Shown in pieces: positions 1-8,721 of a stretch of DNA of 64,000 nt. The translations under genes and the position numbers were made by a program. The stretch spans positions 372,001 through 436,000 of the forward strand of contig NZ_JAHBZI010000001.1 in the NCBI RefSeq assembly GCF_019635515.1. The letters run 5' to 3'. Position 1 is the first letter of the stretch, and each line of letters starts with the position of its first letter. The notes below the pieces were generated by a model. That model saw only the letters and a list, made by a program, of their open reading frames with translations. It ran no database searches and had not been told where the DNA came from. This stretch comes from Sphingomonas sp. GTDB lineage: Bacteria; Pseudomonadota; Alphaproteobacteria; Sphingomonadales; Sphingomonadaceae.

Positions 1-1
1 C

Positions 2-2086
2 CTCAATCCGGCAGCGGGTTGCCGCGAACTGACTCCGGTTAACGTTCCGGCAGCAGTCAGCGCCACCGCCGGCGGGACCGTTCAGTGCTCGCGCGATGCT
101 CGCGCGATGTACTCCCAGCTCTTCCCGGAGCAGGAGCGCCTGGGCTTCGCTGGCCGCTTCACCGCCAATATCGGTGACCGCGCTCAGTTCTACGCCTCTG
201 CCAACTACTATCAGGTGCGGACCGAGACCCAGGGCACGCCGAGCCCGATGAGCGGCAACCTGCCGCCCCCCAACCCGGCAGGCTTCCTGCAGCCGTCGAA
301 CCTGTATTTGCCGGTTTATGTCTGCGGCACCGGCGTGGGCAACCGCCTGATGACCGGTACGGGCTGCACTGCGGCCAATGGTGTCCTGAACCCGCAGAAT
401 CCTTATGCTGCGGCCGGTAACCGCGCGCAGGTCCTGTCGAGCTACGATCAGCCGCGCTACATCCAGAGCAAGTCGCGCTCGCTGCGCGCTGCCGCAGGTA
501 TCAACGGCTCCTTCGCGGATGACTGGAACTATTCGGTCGAAGCGACGGTGTCGCAGGTTCAGCTGGACATCAACCAGTACAACCAGATCATCCCGCAGCG
601 TCTGTGGAATGCGGTTGCTCGTGGCGAATGGAATTTCCTGAACCCCGCCGCGAACACGCAGGCAACGCGTGACTATGTCGCGCCGCTGAACAGCACGCGG
701 TCCTTTTCGGATCTGTGGCAGGTGTCGGGCACGCTCTCGAAGGACCTGTTCCAGCTTCCCGGTGGTCCGCTTCAGGCGGCTGTCGGCGGTTCGTATCGTC
801 ACGAGTCGATCAACAACCCGTCGGCGAATGCCGAGAACCTGACCTCGCCTTACGATCGCTACTTCGTCGCCAACGCGGTTGGTGCTGTCGGTAGCCGTAA
901 CGTGAAGTCGGCGTTCTTTGAAATCAACGCGCCGATTATCCCGCAGCTCGAGATCAACGCTTCGGGCCGGTATGACGACTATTCGTCGGGCCAGAGCAAC
1001 TTCTCGCCGAAGATCGGTGCGAAGTTCACTCCGATCAAGCAGCTCGCGATCCGCGGTACGTATTCGAAGGGCTTCCGTATTCCTTCGTTCAACGAATCGT
1101 TCGGTCTGCCGACGACGGGTTACGTGACGTACACCCTGAACCCGGCGGTTCCGGCCGAGGCGGCCTTCATCGCGGCGCACGGCGGCAACGCTTATGCCAC
1201 GGGCAGCTTCCCGGTGGGTCTGACTTCGACCGGTAACCCGTCGCTCGCCCCAGAAAAATCGACCAGCTGGACCGTCGGCGGTATCTTCGAACCGATCCGC
1301 AACGTGAGCTTCACTGTCGATTACTGGAATATCGAAGTGAAGGACATCATCGGTGGTGCTGACTATTCGGACGTCCGTCGTCAGTATTATACGAACAACG
1401 GTGTCGTGAATGTCCCGGGGATCACCGTCGTTCCGGGCACGCCGGACGTCGCGTTCCCGGCCGCGCTCCCGCAGCTCGGCTTCATCCAGTATTCGTTCGA
1501 GAACAACGACTCGCAGCGCGTGTCGGGTATCGATCTGGGGGCGAATGTTCGCCTTCCGCTCGGTGGCGACATCACGCTGACGAGCGCGTTCGAAGCGGCG
1601 TATCTGCTGAAGTTCGAGAAGTCGATCGGTGGCACCGTCCAGCGTTACGACGGCACGCTGAGCCCCTGCGACGTCACGTCGTGCTCGGGTGCGCCGAAGT
1701 GGCGTGGCAGCTGGCAGAACACGGTCGAGATCGGTGGCTTCACCGGCTCGCTCACCGCGTACTACACCAGCGGCCTGGATCTGGCCTCGATCGACTACGG
1801 CGGGATCAAGGGTAACTGCACCGCCAGCATCGGCAGCTCGGTTTCGACCTACGCCGATGGCACGCCCGTGCTTTGCAAGACGAAGGCGCAGTGGAACGCC
1901 GATCTTGCCCTGAGCTATCGCATCAACGATCGCTTCACGGTCTACACCAACGTGCTCAACGTCTTCGGTATCGACCCCGTGTTCGATCCGAGCGCTGCGT
2001 ACCACATCTTCCAGTTCAACCCGTCCTGGTCTGGCCCGAACATCCTGGGTCGTTACTTCCGCGTAGGCGCGCGGGTTAAGTTCTAA
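2..2086 (+). CDS. TonB-dependent receptor, C-terminal part (5' end outside window)
   Basis: The frame is open from base 2, so the Met at 107 is internal and the gene starts to the left of the window. What is seen is the outer-membrane beta-barrel: alternating aromatic strands, long Gly/Asn/Ser-rich loops with Cys pairs, and a typical receptor C-terminus ending in RYFRVGARVKF with a terminal Phe. The upstream residues, GCRELTPVNVP followed by QCSRDARAMYSQ, are common in sphingomonad receptors. TonB-dependent receptors take up siderophores, vitamins, or carbohydrate and plant-derived compounds using TonB-ExbBD energy. The substrate cannot be told because the plug domain is missing. A strong terminator follows. 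Confidence 0.93.
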   Translation, partial: LNPAAGCRELTPVNVPAAVSATAGGTVQCSRDARAMYSQLFPEQERLGFAGRFTANIGDRAQFYASANYYQVRTETQGTPSPMSGNLPPPNPAGFLQPSNLYLPVYVCGTGVGNRLMTGTGCTAANGVLNPQNPYAAAGNRAQVLSSYDQPRYIQSKSRSLRAAAGINGSFADDWNYSVEATVSQVQLDINQYNQIIPQRLWNAVARGEWNFLNPAANTQATRDYVAPLNSTRSFSDLWQVSGTLSKDLFQLPGGPLQAAVGGSYRHESINNPSANAENLTSPYDRYFVANAVGAVGSRNVKSAFFEINAPIIPQLEINASGRYDDYSSGQSNFSPKIGAKFTPIKQLAIRGTYSKGFRIPSFNESFGLPTTGYVTYTLNPAVPAEAAFIAAHGGNAYATGSFPVGLTSTGNPSLAPEKSTSWTVGGIFEPIRNVSFTVDYWNIEVKDIIGGADYSDVRRQYYTNNGVVNVPGITVVPGTPDVAFPAALPQLGFIQYSFENNDSQRVSGIDLGANVRLPLGGDITLTSAFEAAYLLKFEKSIGGTVQRYDGTLSPCDVTSCSGAPKWRGSWQNTVEIGGFTGSLTAYYTSGLDLASIDYGGIKGNCTASIGSSVSTYADGTPVLCKTKAQWNADLALSYRINDRFTVYTNVLNVFGIDPVFDPSAAYHIFQFNPSWSGPNILGRYFRVGARVKF

Positions 2087-2111
2087 GACTCTGGATTTTC
2101 TGGAAAAAGAG

Positions 2112-2144
2112 GGGCGGCTCCGCAGGGAGCCGCCCTTTCTTTTT
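2112..2144 (+). terminator. Rho-independent terminator of the TonB receptor gene
   Basis: A perfect 9-bp GC stem (2112-2120 with 2127-2135) and a 6-nt loop are followed by a T-rich run (2136-2144). It begins 26 bases after the receptor stop codon. Confidence 0.9.
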
Positions 2145-2174
2145 GACCTCGGCAGATCGCAGGTGCGGAGGGGC

Positions 2175-2208
2175 AAAAGGCCGCGGCCACCCTGGGGTGA
2201 CCGCGGCC
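2175..2208 (-). terminator. Rho-independent terminator of clpB
   Basis: Inverted arms 2179-2191 and 2196-2208 (13 bp, one mismatch) with a 4-nt loop. On the minus strand the stem is followed by TTTTG. It lies 23 bases beyond the clpB stop codon. Confidence 0.8.
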
Positions 2209-2230
2209 CTTCGCGTCGTTCAGTGGCGGA

Positions 2231-4813
2231 TCAGGCGACGCTAAGCTTCAGCGCCCCATCACCCTCATCGACCTTGACGGTAGAGCCATCGCGAACCTCG
2301 CCGCGCAGGATCTTGTCGGCGAGCGGGTCCTGCAGATAGCGCTGCACCGCGCGCTTTAGCGGGCGCGCGCCATATACCGGATCGTATCCGACCCGTCCGA
2401 GCCACGCTTTCGCCGCATCGCTGAGCTCGATATGGATCTTGCGATCCGCGAGCAGCTTCGCCAGGCGCCCGACCTGGATGTCGACGATCGGCGCCATATG
2501 CTCCGCCGCCAGCCGGTGGAACAGGATGATCTCGTCGAGCCGGTTGAGGAATTCCGGGCGGAAATGGGCGCGGACGATTTCCATGACCTGCGGCTCGACG
2601 CTGGCGGTGGTCTCCCCCTCGCCAAGGTTCGCCAGATACTGGCTGCCGAGGTTCGAGGTCAGGATGATGATCGTGTTCGAGAAATCGACCGTGCGGCCCT
2701 GGCCATCAGTCAGCCGTCCGTCGTCGAGCACCTGCAGCAGCACGTTGAACACGTCGGCATGCGCCTTCTCGACCTCGTCGAACAGCACCACCTGATAGGG
2801 CCGCCGCCGCACGGCCTCGGTTAGCACGCCGCCTTCCTCATAACCGACATAGCCGGGAGGGGCGCCGAGCAGCCTCGCGACCGAGTGCTTTTCCATGAAT
2901 TCGCTCATGTCGATGCGGACCATCGCGCTTGAATCGTCGAACAGGAATTCGGCGAGCGCCTTGGTCAACTCGGTCTTGCCGACGCCGGTCGGCCCGAGGA
3001 ACAGGAATGAGCCGAGCGGCCGGTTGGGATCCTGCAAGCCGGCGCGGGACCGCCGAACCGCCGTAGCCACTGCCTTGACCGCATCGGACTGGCCGATCAC
3101 GCGCTTGCCGAGCTGCTCTTCCATATGGAGCAGCTTCTCGCGCTCGCCTTCCATCATCTTGTCGACGGGGATGCCGGTCCAGCGCGCGACCACCGCGGCG
3201 ATATCCTCGGCGGTGACTTCCTTGCGGATCATCGCGTCCTGGGTCGAAGCCTCGGCGTCGGCGATTTGCTTGGTCAGCGCGGGGATGGTGCCGTAGTTGA
3301 GCTCGGCCATCTTGGCGAGGTCGCCCTGCCGCTGCGCCTGCTCCAGCTCGGTGCGCGCGGCATCGAGCTGCTCCTTGAGCAAGGTCTCGGAATGCGTCCG
3401 CTCCTTCTCCGCCAGCCAGCGCGTGGTCAGCTCGGCCGATTGCTCCTCGAGATTGGCGAGGTCGTGACGCAGATTGCCAAGGCGCTCCTTCGAGGCGTCG
3501 TCGGTTTCCTTGGCGAGCGCCACTTCCTCGATCTTGAGCTGGAGGATGCGCCGGTCGAGATTCTCGATCTCCTCGGGCTTGCTCTCCACTTCCATGCGGA
3601 TGCGCGACGCGGCCTCGTCCATCAGGTCGATCGCCTTGTCGGGCAGGAAACGGTCGGTGATGTAGCGGTTCGACAGCGTCGCGGCGGCGACGATCGCGGC
3701 ATCGGCGATGCGCACGCCCTGATGATGCGCCTCGTACCGGTCCTTCAGCCCGCGCAGGATCGAGATCGTATCCTCCACGGTCGGCTCGCCGACGAACACC
3801 GGCTGGAAGCGCCGCTGCAGTGCCGGATCCTTTTCGACATGCTTGCGATACTCGTCGAGCGTGGTCGCGCCGATGCAATGCAGCTCGCCGCGCGCCAGCG
3901 CCGGCTTGAGCAGGTTGCCGGCGTCCATCGCGCCCTCGCCTTTGCCGGCGCCGATCAGCGTGTGCATCTCATCGATGAACAGGATGATGTCGCCTTCGCC
4001 GGCCTTGACCTCGTCGAGCACGCCCTTCAGCCGTTCCTCGAACTCGCCGCGATATTTGGCGCCGGCGATCAGGCTGCCCATGTCGAGCGCCATCAGCGTG
4101 CGATCCTTGAGCCCGTCGGGCACGTCGCCATTGACGATGCGCAGCGCCAGACCCTCGGCGATGGCGGTCTTGCCGACGCCGGGCTCGCCGATCAGCACGG
4201 GATTGTTCTTGGTGCGCCGCGCGAGAATCTGGATGGTGCGGCGGATTTCCTCGTCGCGGCCGATCACCGGATCGAGCTTGCCCGCGCGCGCATCGGCGGT
4301 CAGGTCGCGCGCGAACTTCTTGAGCGCGTCATACCGGTCCTCGGCGCCGGCGGTGTCGGCGGTGCGGCCGTTCCGCAGCTTCTCGATCGCGGCGTTGAGA
4401 TTGTTCGCGGTCACGCCTGCGGCTGCCAGCGCCTTGCCTGCCGGAGTGGTCGTCGCCAGTGTCAGCGCGAGCAGCAGCCGCTCGACGGTGACGAAGCTGT
4501 CGCCGGCTTTCTGCGCGACCTGCTCGGCGGAATCGAGGACGCGCACCGCGTCGTTGTCGAGCCCGGGCGTCTGCTGCGCGCCGCTGCCCGAGACCGCCGG
4601 CACTTTGGCCAGCGCCGCGTCGATCTCGCTCAGTGCCTTCTTCGCATCGCCGCCCGCGGCCGCGATCAAGCCCGAAGCCATGCCCTGCTCGTCCTCGAGC
4701 AGCGCCTTCAACAGATGTTCGGAGCCGATCCGCTGATGGTTCATCCGGATCGCAACGGTCTGCGCCGATTGCAGGAAGCCCTTGGCGCGGTCGGTAAATT
4801 TCTCGAGATTCAT
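2231..4813 (-). CDS. clpB: ATP-dependent chaperone ClpB (protein disaggregase)
   Basis: A Hsp100 disaggregase of 860 residues, the usual family length. It works with DnaK/DnaJ/GrpE to pull polypeptides out of heat-induced aggregates. The sequence shows an N-terminal Clp repeat domain (about 1-145), a first AAA+ domain with Walker A GEPGVGKT near residue 207, a long coiled-coil middle domain (about 400-520), and a second AAA+ domain with GPTGVGKT near residue 606. The ClpB-type C-terminus includes [17 protein letters not shown] start at [12 protein letters not shown] (4813), the conserved ClpB N-terminus; an upstream in-frame extension of 18 residues is not ClpB-like and covers the promoter. 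A heat-shock-like promoter is seen at 4841-4868. Confidence 0.98.
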   Translation of the reverse strand: MNLEKFTDRAKGFLQSAQTVAIRMNHQRIGSEHLLKALLEDEQGMASGLIAAAGGDAKKALSEIDAALAKVPAVSGSGAQQTPGLDNDAVRVLDSAEQVAQKAGDSFVTVERLLLALTLATTTPAGKALAAAGVTANNLNAAIEKLRNGRTADTAGAEDRYDALKKFARDLTADARAGKLDPVIGRDEEIRRTIQILARRTKNNPVLIGEPGVGKTAIAEGLALRIVNGDVPDGLKDRTLMALDMGSLIAGAKYRGEFEERLKGVLDEVKAGEGDIILFIDEMHTLIGAGKGEGAMDAGNLLKPALARGELHCIGATTLDEYRKHVEKDPALQRRFQPVFVGEPTVEDTISILRGLKDRYEAHHQGVRIADAAIVAAATLSNRYITDRFLPDKAIDLMDEAASRIRMEVESKPEEIENLDRRILQLKIEEVALAKETDDASKERLGNLRHDLANLEEQSAELTTRWLAEKERTHSETLLKEQLDAARTELEQAQRQGDLAKMAELNYGTIPALTKQIADAEASTQDAMIRKEVTAEDIAAVVARWTGIPVDKMMEGEREKLLHMEEQLGKRVIGQSDAVKAVATAVRRSRAGLQDPNRPLGSFLFLGPTGVGKTELTKALAEFLFDDSSAMVRIDMSEFMEKHSVARLLGAPPGYVGYEEGGVLTEAVRRRPYQVVLFDEVEKAHADVFNVLLQVLDDGRLTDGQGRTVDFSNTIIILTSNLGSQYLANLGEGETTASVEPQVMEIVRAHFRPEFLNRLDEIILFHRLAAEHMAPIVDIQVGRLAKLLADRKIHIELSDAAKAWLGRVGYDPVYGARPLKRAVQRYLQDPLADKILRGEVRDGSTVKVDEGDGALKLSVA

Positions 4814-4840
4814 GGAATACCCTGTTAGCCTGTACCGAAC

Positions 4841-4868
4841 AGATAGTGTTGCAATTAGGCAACACAAG
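4841..4868 (-). promoter_or_regulatory. Candidate sigma-32 (heat-shock) promoter of clpB, overlapping an inverted repeat
   Basis: On the minus strand CTTG (4868-4865) is followed after 17 bases by ACTATCT (4847-4841). This is close to the alphaproteobacterial heat-shock consensus as I recall it (CTTG, 17-18 bases, CYTAT-T). The element sits 28 bases before the clpB ATG. A perfect 7-bp inverted repeat, GTGTTGC-N6-GCAACAC (4846-4865), lies inside it and also faces the divergent gene at 4880. Confidence 0.55.
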
Positions 4869-4879
4869 GGGCGTGCACG

Positions 4880-5380
4880 ATGCCGTTGATATTATCTGCG
4901 CTCGTCCTCGCCGGGATGCAAACCGCGCCCGTCCGCATCGAGCCAGGCTGGGACGGCAGGAACTGCGGCGTGCGCGTTGACGATGCGCCGATGACGATGG
5001 AACAACTCACCGCAAGCGCCCCCGGCTGGTACGATACCGAGCGTGCGATCGAGATTCGCGTCGACAAGGAAATACCGTATCGCTGCGCGGGTGCGGTGAT
5101 TCTCGCATTGCAGACCGAAGGCTTGCGGGCCCGCTTCGTCAGCGGATTCAGCGTCGTCCAGCTCGCCATTTTACCCGGCCCATGCCGCGTCGCCGTGAAC
5201 GGCAAGCCCGTCAGCCTGTCTCGCCTTCCGGGCGAGACGCGCAAGTGGAAGAAGGACGCCGAAATCCATTTCGAGCCTGATCCGCGGGCCGAAACTGCCT
5301 GCGTCGATCGCGTGCTGAAGATCGTAAAGGCGAGCGGGCGCGGCAGGCTGGGTTTCGTCGGCAACGGCCTTGCCGAGTAG
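4880..5380 (+). CDS. Secreted protein with two ExbD/TolR-like periplasmic domains
   Basis: A protein of 166 residues with a short hydrophobic N-terminus ([17 protein letters not shown]), probably a signal peptide. I see two copies of a pattern that resembles the periplasmic domain of ExbD/TolR. The first is around [16 protein letters not shown] then [20 protein letters not shown]. The second is around [16 protein letters not shown] then [20 protein letters not shown]. Unlike ExbD it has no Asp-bearing transmembrane helix after a cytoplasmic tail, so a proton-channel role is unlikely. It is divergent from clpB and shares the intergenic inverted repeat. The function is unknown and the domain reading is tentative. 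Confidence 0.6.
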   Translation: MPLILSALVLAGMQTAPVRIEPGWDGRNCGVRVDDAPMTMEQLTASAPGWYDTERAIEIRVDKEIPYRCAGAVILALQTEGLRARFVSGFSVVQLAILPGPCRVAVNGKPVSLSRLPGETRKWKKDAEIHFEPDPRAETACVDRVLKIVKASGRGRLGFVGNGLAE

Positions 5381-5436
5381 CACCTCGTTAACGCTCTCCG
5401 TTTAGAAATCCGGCCACACGCCATCCGGGGGAATGT

Positions 5437-6501
5437 GTGGCCACGCGATTTTCCAGCCAGTTCGCAGCGGCCGCCGCGCCGGTATCCGGTTCGCTCGCCG
5501 ATCCGGCGCGCGCGATCCTCGGGCCCAAGCGCGACGCCTTGCTGTTCTGGGGGGCGCCGCTTGCCGCGTTCCTGTTCGTCCAGCTATGGCTGCGTGGCTG
5601 GGACACGTTCGTGCCCGCCGCGGTGTCGAGCCAGGCGGTGATAGCCCTGTTCGGTTTCGTCTCGGTGCTGACCTGGGCGCATCTGATCGCGGTCGTCCCG
5701 CGCGCCTATCTGAACCGCGAGGTATTCACGGCCTATAAGCTGCGCCTCACCATCGTCCCGGCGCTGTTACTCGCGGCGCTGTTCGCCTCGCACACCGCGT
5801 TGGTCGCGGCGGCGGTGCTGGCGGTGTTCTGGGACGTCCACCATTCGGCGATGCAGAATTTCGGCTTCGCGCGCATCTACGATATGAAAGCCGGCAACGC
5901 GCCCAACATGCTGCGCGCCACCGATCTGCGGCTGAATTGGGCGCTCTATGTCGGTCCGCTCGCCGCGGGCGCGGCGCTGGCGGTGCACACCGTCTATTTC
6001 AAACAGTTCGACGGTACCCTCCTCAGCGCGCTGACCAGCGTGCCGGGCGTGCTCGATGCCAGCCATGCGGGTATCCGCCTCGCCGCGATGCTCGCCTATG
6101 CGGTGGTGATCGGCTGGGCGGTGATCGACTATGCCGGCGCGATCCGCAGCGGCTACAAGCTGCCGGCCCACAAGCTGGCGACGATTATCGTCACCGGCGC
6201 CGTCTCGATCCTCGCCTGGGGCTTCTCGCCGCCGCTCGTCGCGCTGGCGGCGATCAATCTCTATCATGCGGTCCAGTATTTCGCGCTGGTCTGGGTCAAG
6301 GAAGGCGGGCGGATGGCGGGCAAGGGCACCGCGCTGCGCGGGGGCCTGTTGTTCGGGCTGGGTTGCGCCATGTTCGGCCTGGCATATGCGGCGGCGGTCT
6401 CCGGCCGCCCGACCCTGTTCGTCGCGCCCTTCATCGCCTGCTCGCTGCTCCATTTTTGGTACGATTCTTTCGTCTGGTCGGTTCGCAAGCGCCAAGTGTA
6501 A
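5437..6501 (+). CDS. Polytopic membrane protein with conserved His motifs, unknown function
   Basis: A protein of 354 residues with about eight to ten hydrophobic helices. I start at GTG 5437 (MATRFSSQ), preceded by GGGGGA; an ATG at 5433 is out of frame. Conserved-looking polar motifs lie at helix ends: WDVHHSAMQNFGFARIYD, INLYHAVQYFALVW and a C-terminal LLHFWYDSFVWSVRK. Clustered His and Asp in helices recall membrane di-metal oxygenases and desaturases, but I cannot assign a family. It ends 45 bases before the penicillin acylase gene and may be cotranscribed with it. Confidence 0.8.
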   Translation: MATRFSSQFAAAAAPVSGSLADPARAILGPKRDALLFWGAPLAAFLFVQLWLRGWDTFVPAAVSSQAVIALFGFVSVLTWAHLIAVVPRAYLNREVFTAYKLRLTIVPALLLAALFASHTALVAAAVLAVFWDVHHSAMQNFGFARIYDMKAGNAPNMLRATDLRLNWALYVGPLAAGAALAVHTVYFKQFDGTLLSALTSVPGVLDASHAGIRLAAMLAYAVVIGWAVIDYAGAIRSGYKLPAHKLATIIVTGAVSILAWGFSPPLVALAAINLYHAVQYFALVWVKEGGRMAGKGTALRGGLLFGLGCAMFGLAYAAAVSGRPTLFVAPFIACSLLHFWYDSFVWSVRKRQV

Positions 6502-6546
6502 GTTGCCGCCCGAAGCCGCGAATCCAGCGGCGGGGGAGGGCCAGGA

Positions 6547-8694
6547 ATGCGGATCGTCAAACGCATCGCGATCGGACTAGGCATATTGCTGGTCGTCATC
6601 GCGATCGGGCTCGCCACTTGGGAGCCCTTGCTCGCCCGCCGCGCCGCGCCGCCGCCGGATCACAAATATGACGTGGTGATCAAGCGCGACAAATTCGGCG
6701 TCCCGCATATCTTCGGGCGCACCGACGCGGACGTGTCGTACGGCATCGCCTATGCCCATGCCGAGGACGATTTCGACACGCTCCAGGAAGTGCTGGCGAT
6801 GACCCGTGGCCGCCTCGGCGCGATCAACGGCCAGGACGGCGCCAAGACCGATTTCGTCGTTCACCTGCTCGGCGCCCGCGCCACGGTCGACCGCGACTAT
6901 ATGAAGCAGCCGGCGGATATCCGCGCCTTGCTCGATGCCTATGCGACCGGGCTCAACCGCTATGCCGCGCAGCACCCGCAAGAGGTCAAGCTCGCCAAGC
7001 TGTTCCCGGTCAACGGCCAGGATGTCGCGACCGGCTTCGTCGTCCGCTCGCCCTTCTTCTTCGGGCTGGAGGGCGTGCTGGGGGCCCTGTCGGGCGACAA
7101 GCCGCTGCCGATCGAGAAGGGCTATGCCAAGCCCGACGCTCCCGACGCGCCCAACGTCACGCCGCTCGGTCCGAACGCGCAGGAGAATGGCTCGAACGCC
7201 TTCGTCGTCGCGCCGAAGCGCTCGGCGGACGGTTTCACCCGGCTGGTCTCGAACTCGCATCAGGGCTGGCGGGGCGCCGCGGCATGGTGGGAGCTGGTCG
7301 TCCATTCGCAACAGGGCTGGAACTTCGCCGGGGCGACCTTCCCCGGCGCGCCCTATCCGCTGCTTGGCCATAACGAGCATCTCGGCTGGACCAACACCGT
7401 CAACCGGCCGGACATGGTCGACCTCTACAAGCTGGTCCTCAATCCGGCGGGCGACGAATATCGCTATGACGGGCAGTGGCGGAAGCTGGAGACGGAGCGC
7501 GTCTGGCTGCCGGTCAAGCTGTGGGGGCCGTTCGTGCTGCCGGTGCCCAAGACCGTCTACCGCGCCGTGCAGGGGCCGGTGCTGATCAACAAGGAGGGCG
7601 CCTTCGCGATCAATTATGGCGGCCGCGACCAGCTCGGCATGGTCGAGGAATATTACCGGCTCAACCGCGCCCAGAATTTCGAGCAGTGGCAGGCGGCACT
7701 GGCGCAGCACGCGATTCCCGGCACCAATTTCATCTATGGCGATGGCGCCGGCAACATCGCCTATTTCTACAATGCCAGCTTCCCCAACCGGAAGCCGGGG
7801 TTCGACTACAGGGCCGTGCTGGCGGGCGACACTTCCGCCAACTACCAGCCCGGCACCGTCCCGTGGGCAATGGTCCCGCACAATATCAATCCGGCCTCGG
7901 GCTTCCTGATCAACGCCAATAATTCGCCGTTCCAGGCGGCGGGCGCGGGATCGGAGATCAGGCCCGAGGACTGGTCGCCGCTGCTCGGCATCGAGACCGA
8001 CACCACCAATCGCGGCACCCGTTCACTCGAGCTGATGGGTGCGGACGGATCGATTTCGGCCGAGGATCTGTACCGCATCAAGTTCGACAGCGGGGTCAGC
8101 CAATATTCCTACCTCTACGCCTGGTTCAAGGAGCTGATGGCGGTCGATCCCAAGGGCGACAAATTGCTGACCGACGCCCGCGAGTTGCTCAGCCATTGGG
8201 ATTTCAACTGGGACGGCAAGGGGCCGGCGGACAGCCTCGCCTTCTCGGTGATGCGCGTCCCCAATCGCTGGCACTACGAGCGTAAGCCCAAGCCCGATCC
8301 ACGCACCGTGCTGGCCGAGGCGGCGGGCTATCTGCAGAAGCATTTCGGCAAGCTCGACGTGCCCCTGGGCGAGTTCATCCGCCTGAAGCAGGGCAAGGTC
8401 GATCTGCCGCTCGATGGCGGGCCGGACGCGCTGCGCGCCTCGACCAGCTATGACGAACTCCCCGACGGCCGCCTCGCCATCAAGCATGGCGACAGCTTCG
8501 TGATGTTCATCACCTGGGACAAGGCCGGCAAGGTCAGCTCGACTTCGATCCAGCCGTTCGGCTCCGCCAGCACCCGCCCGGCTTCACCGCATTACACCGA
8601 TCAGGCGCAGTTGTTCGTCCAGCACAAGCTCAAGCCGGTATGGTTCGATCCGGCCCAGCTCAAGGGCAATACCGAGCGGACCTATCGGCCCTGA
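6547..8694 (+). CDS. Penicillin acylase family protein (Ntn hydrolase)
   Basis: A protein of 715 residues with an N-terminal signal or anchor helix (about 5-24), so it is periplasmic. Family members hydrolyse amide bonds of penicillins, acyl-homoserine lactones or other acyl-amides. They mature by autocleavage that exposes a Ser at the start of the large chain. Here that residue is Ser216 in QENGSNAFVV. The small-chain motif FGVPHIFGRTDADVSYGIAYAHAEDD (residues about 50-75) and the large-chain WTNTVNRPDMVDLY also fit. The length matches the family. The substrate cannot be read from sequence; acyl-homoserine lactone or acyl-peptide use are both possible. A short palindrome follows the stop codon. 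Confidence 0.93.
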   Translation: MRIVKRIAIGLGILLVVIAIGLATWEPLLARRAAPPPDHKYDVVIKRDKFGVPHIFGRTDADVSYGIAYAHAEDDFDTLQEVLAMTRGRLGAINGQDGAKTDFVVHLLGARATVDRDYMKQPADIRALLDAYATGLNRYAAQHPQEVKLAKLFPVNGQDVATGFVVRSPFFFGLEGVLGALSGDKPLPIEKGYAKPDAPDAPNVTPLGPNAQENGSNAFVVAPKRSADGFTRLVSNSHQGWRGAAAWWELVVHSQQGWNFAGATFPGAPYPLLGHNEHLGWTNTVNRPDMVDLYKLVLNPAGDEYRYDGQWRKLETERVWLPVKLWGPFVLPVPKTVYRAVQGPVLINKEGAFAINYGGRDQLGMVEEYYRLNRAQNFEQWQAALAQHAIPGTNFIYGDGAGNIAYFYNASFPNRKPGFDYRAVLAGDTSANYQPGTVPWAMVPHNINPASGFLINANNSPFQAAGAGSEIRPEDWSPLLGIETDTTNRGTRSLELMGADGSISAEDLYRIKFDSGVSQYSYLYAWFKELMAVDPKGDKLLTDARELLSHWDFNWDGKGPADSLAFSVMRVPNRWHYERKPKPDPRTVLAEAAGYLQKHFGKLDVPLGEFIRLKQGKVDLPLDGGPDALRASTSYDELPDGRLAIKHGDSFVMFITWDKAGKVSSTSIQPFGSASTRPASPHYTDQAQLFVQHKLKPVWFDPAQLKGNTERTYRP

Positions 8695-8697
8695 TCT

Positions 8698-8720
8698 CCC
8701 TCTCCCCTGAGGGGAGAGGG
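8698..8720. repeat. Short palindrome between convergent genes (family B type arm)
   Basis: Perfect 10-bp arms (CCCTCTCCCC / GGGGAGAGGG) with a 3-nt loop between the convergent acylase and M28 stop codons. Its arm sequence matches the ends of the longer repeats at 13668 and 29276. It may act as a transcription end for both genes but lacks a T run. Confidence 0.7.
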
Positions 8721-8721
8721 C

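Noticed and set aside
3125..4828. Long open frame on the plus strand opposite clpB
   Set aside because: Low-complexity Arg/Leu/Gly/Asp residues and no motif; it is the reverse shadow of a clear ClpB gene in GC-rich DNA.
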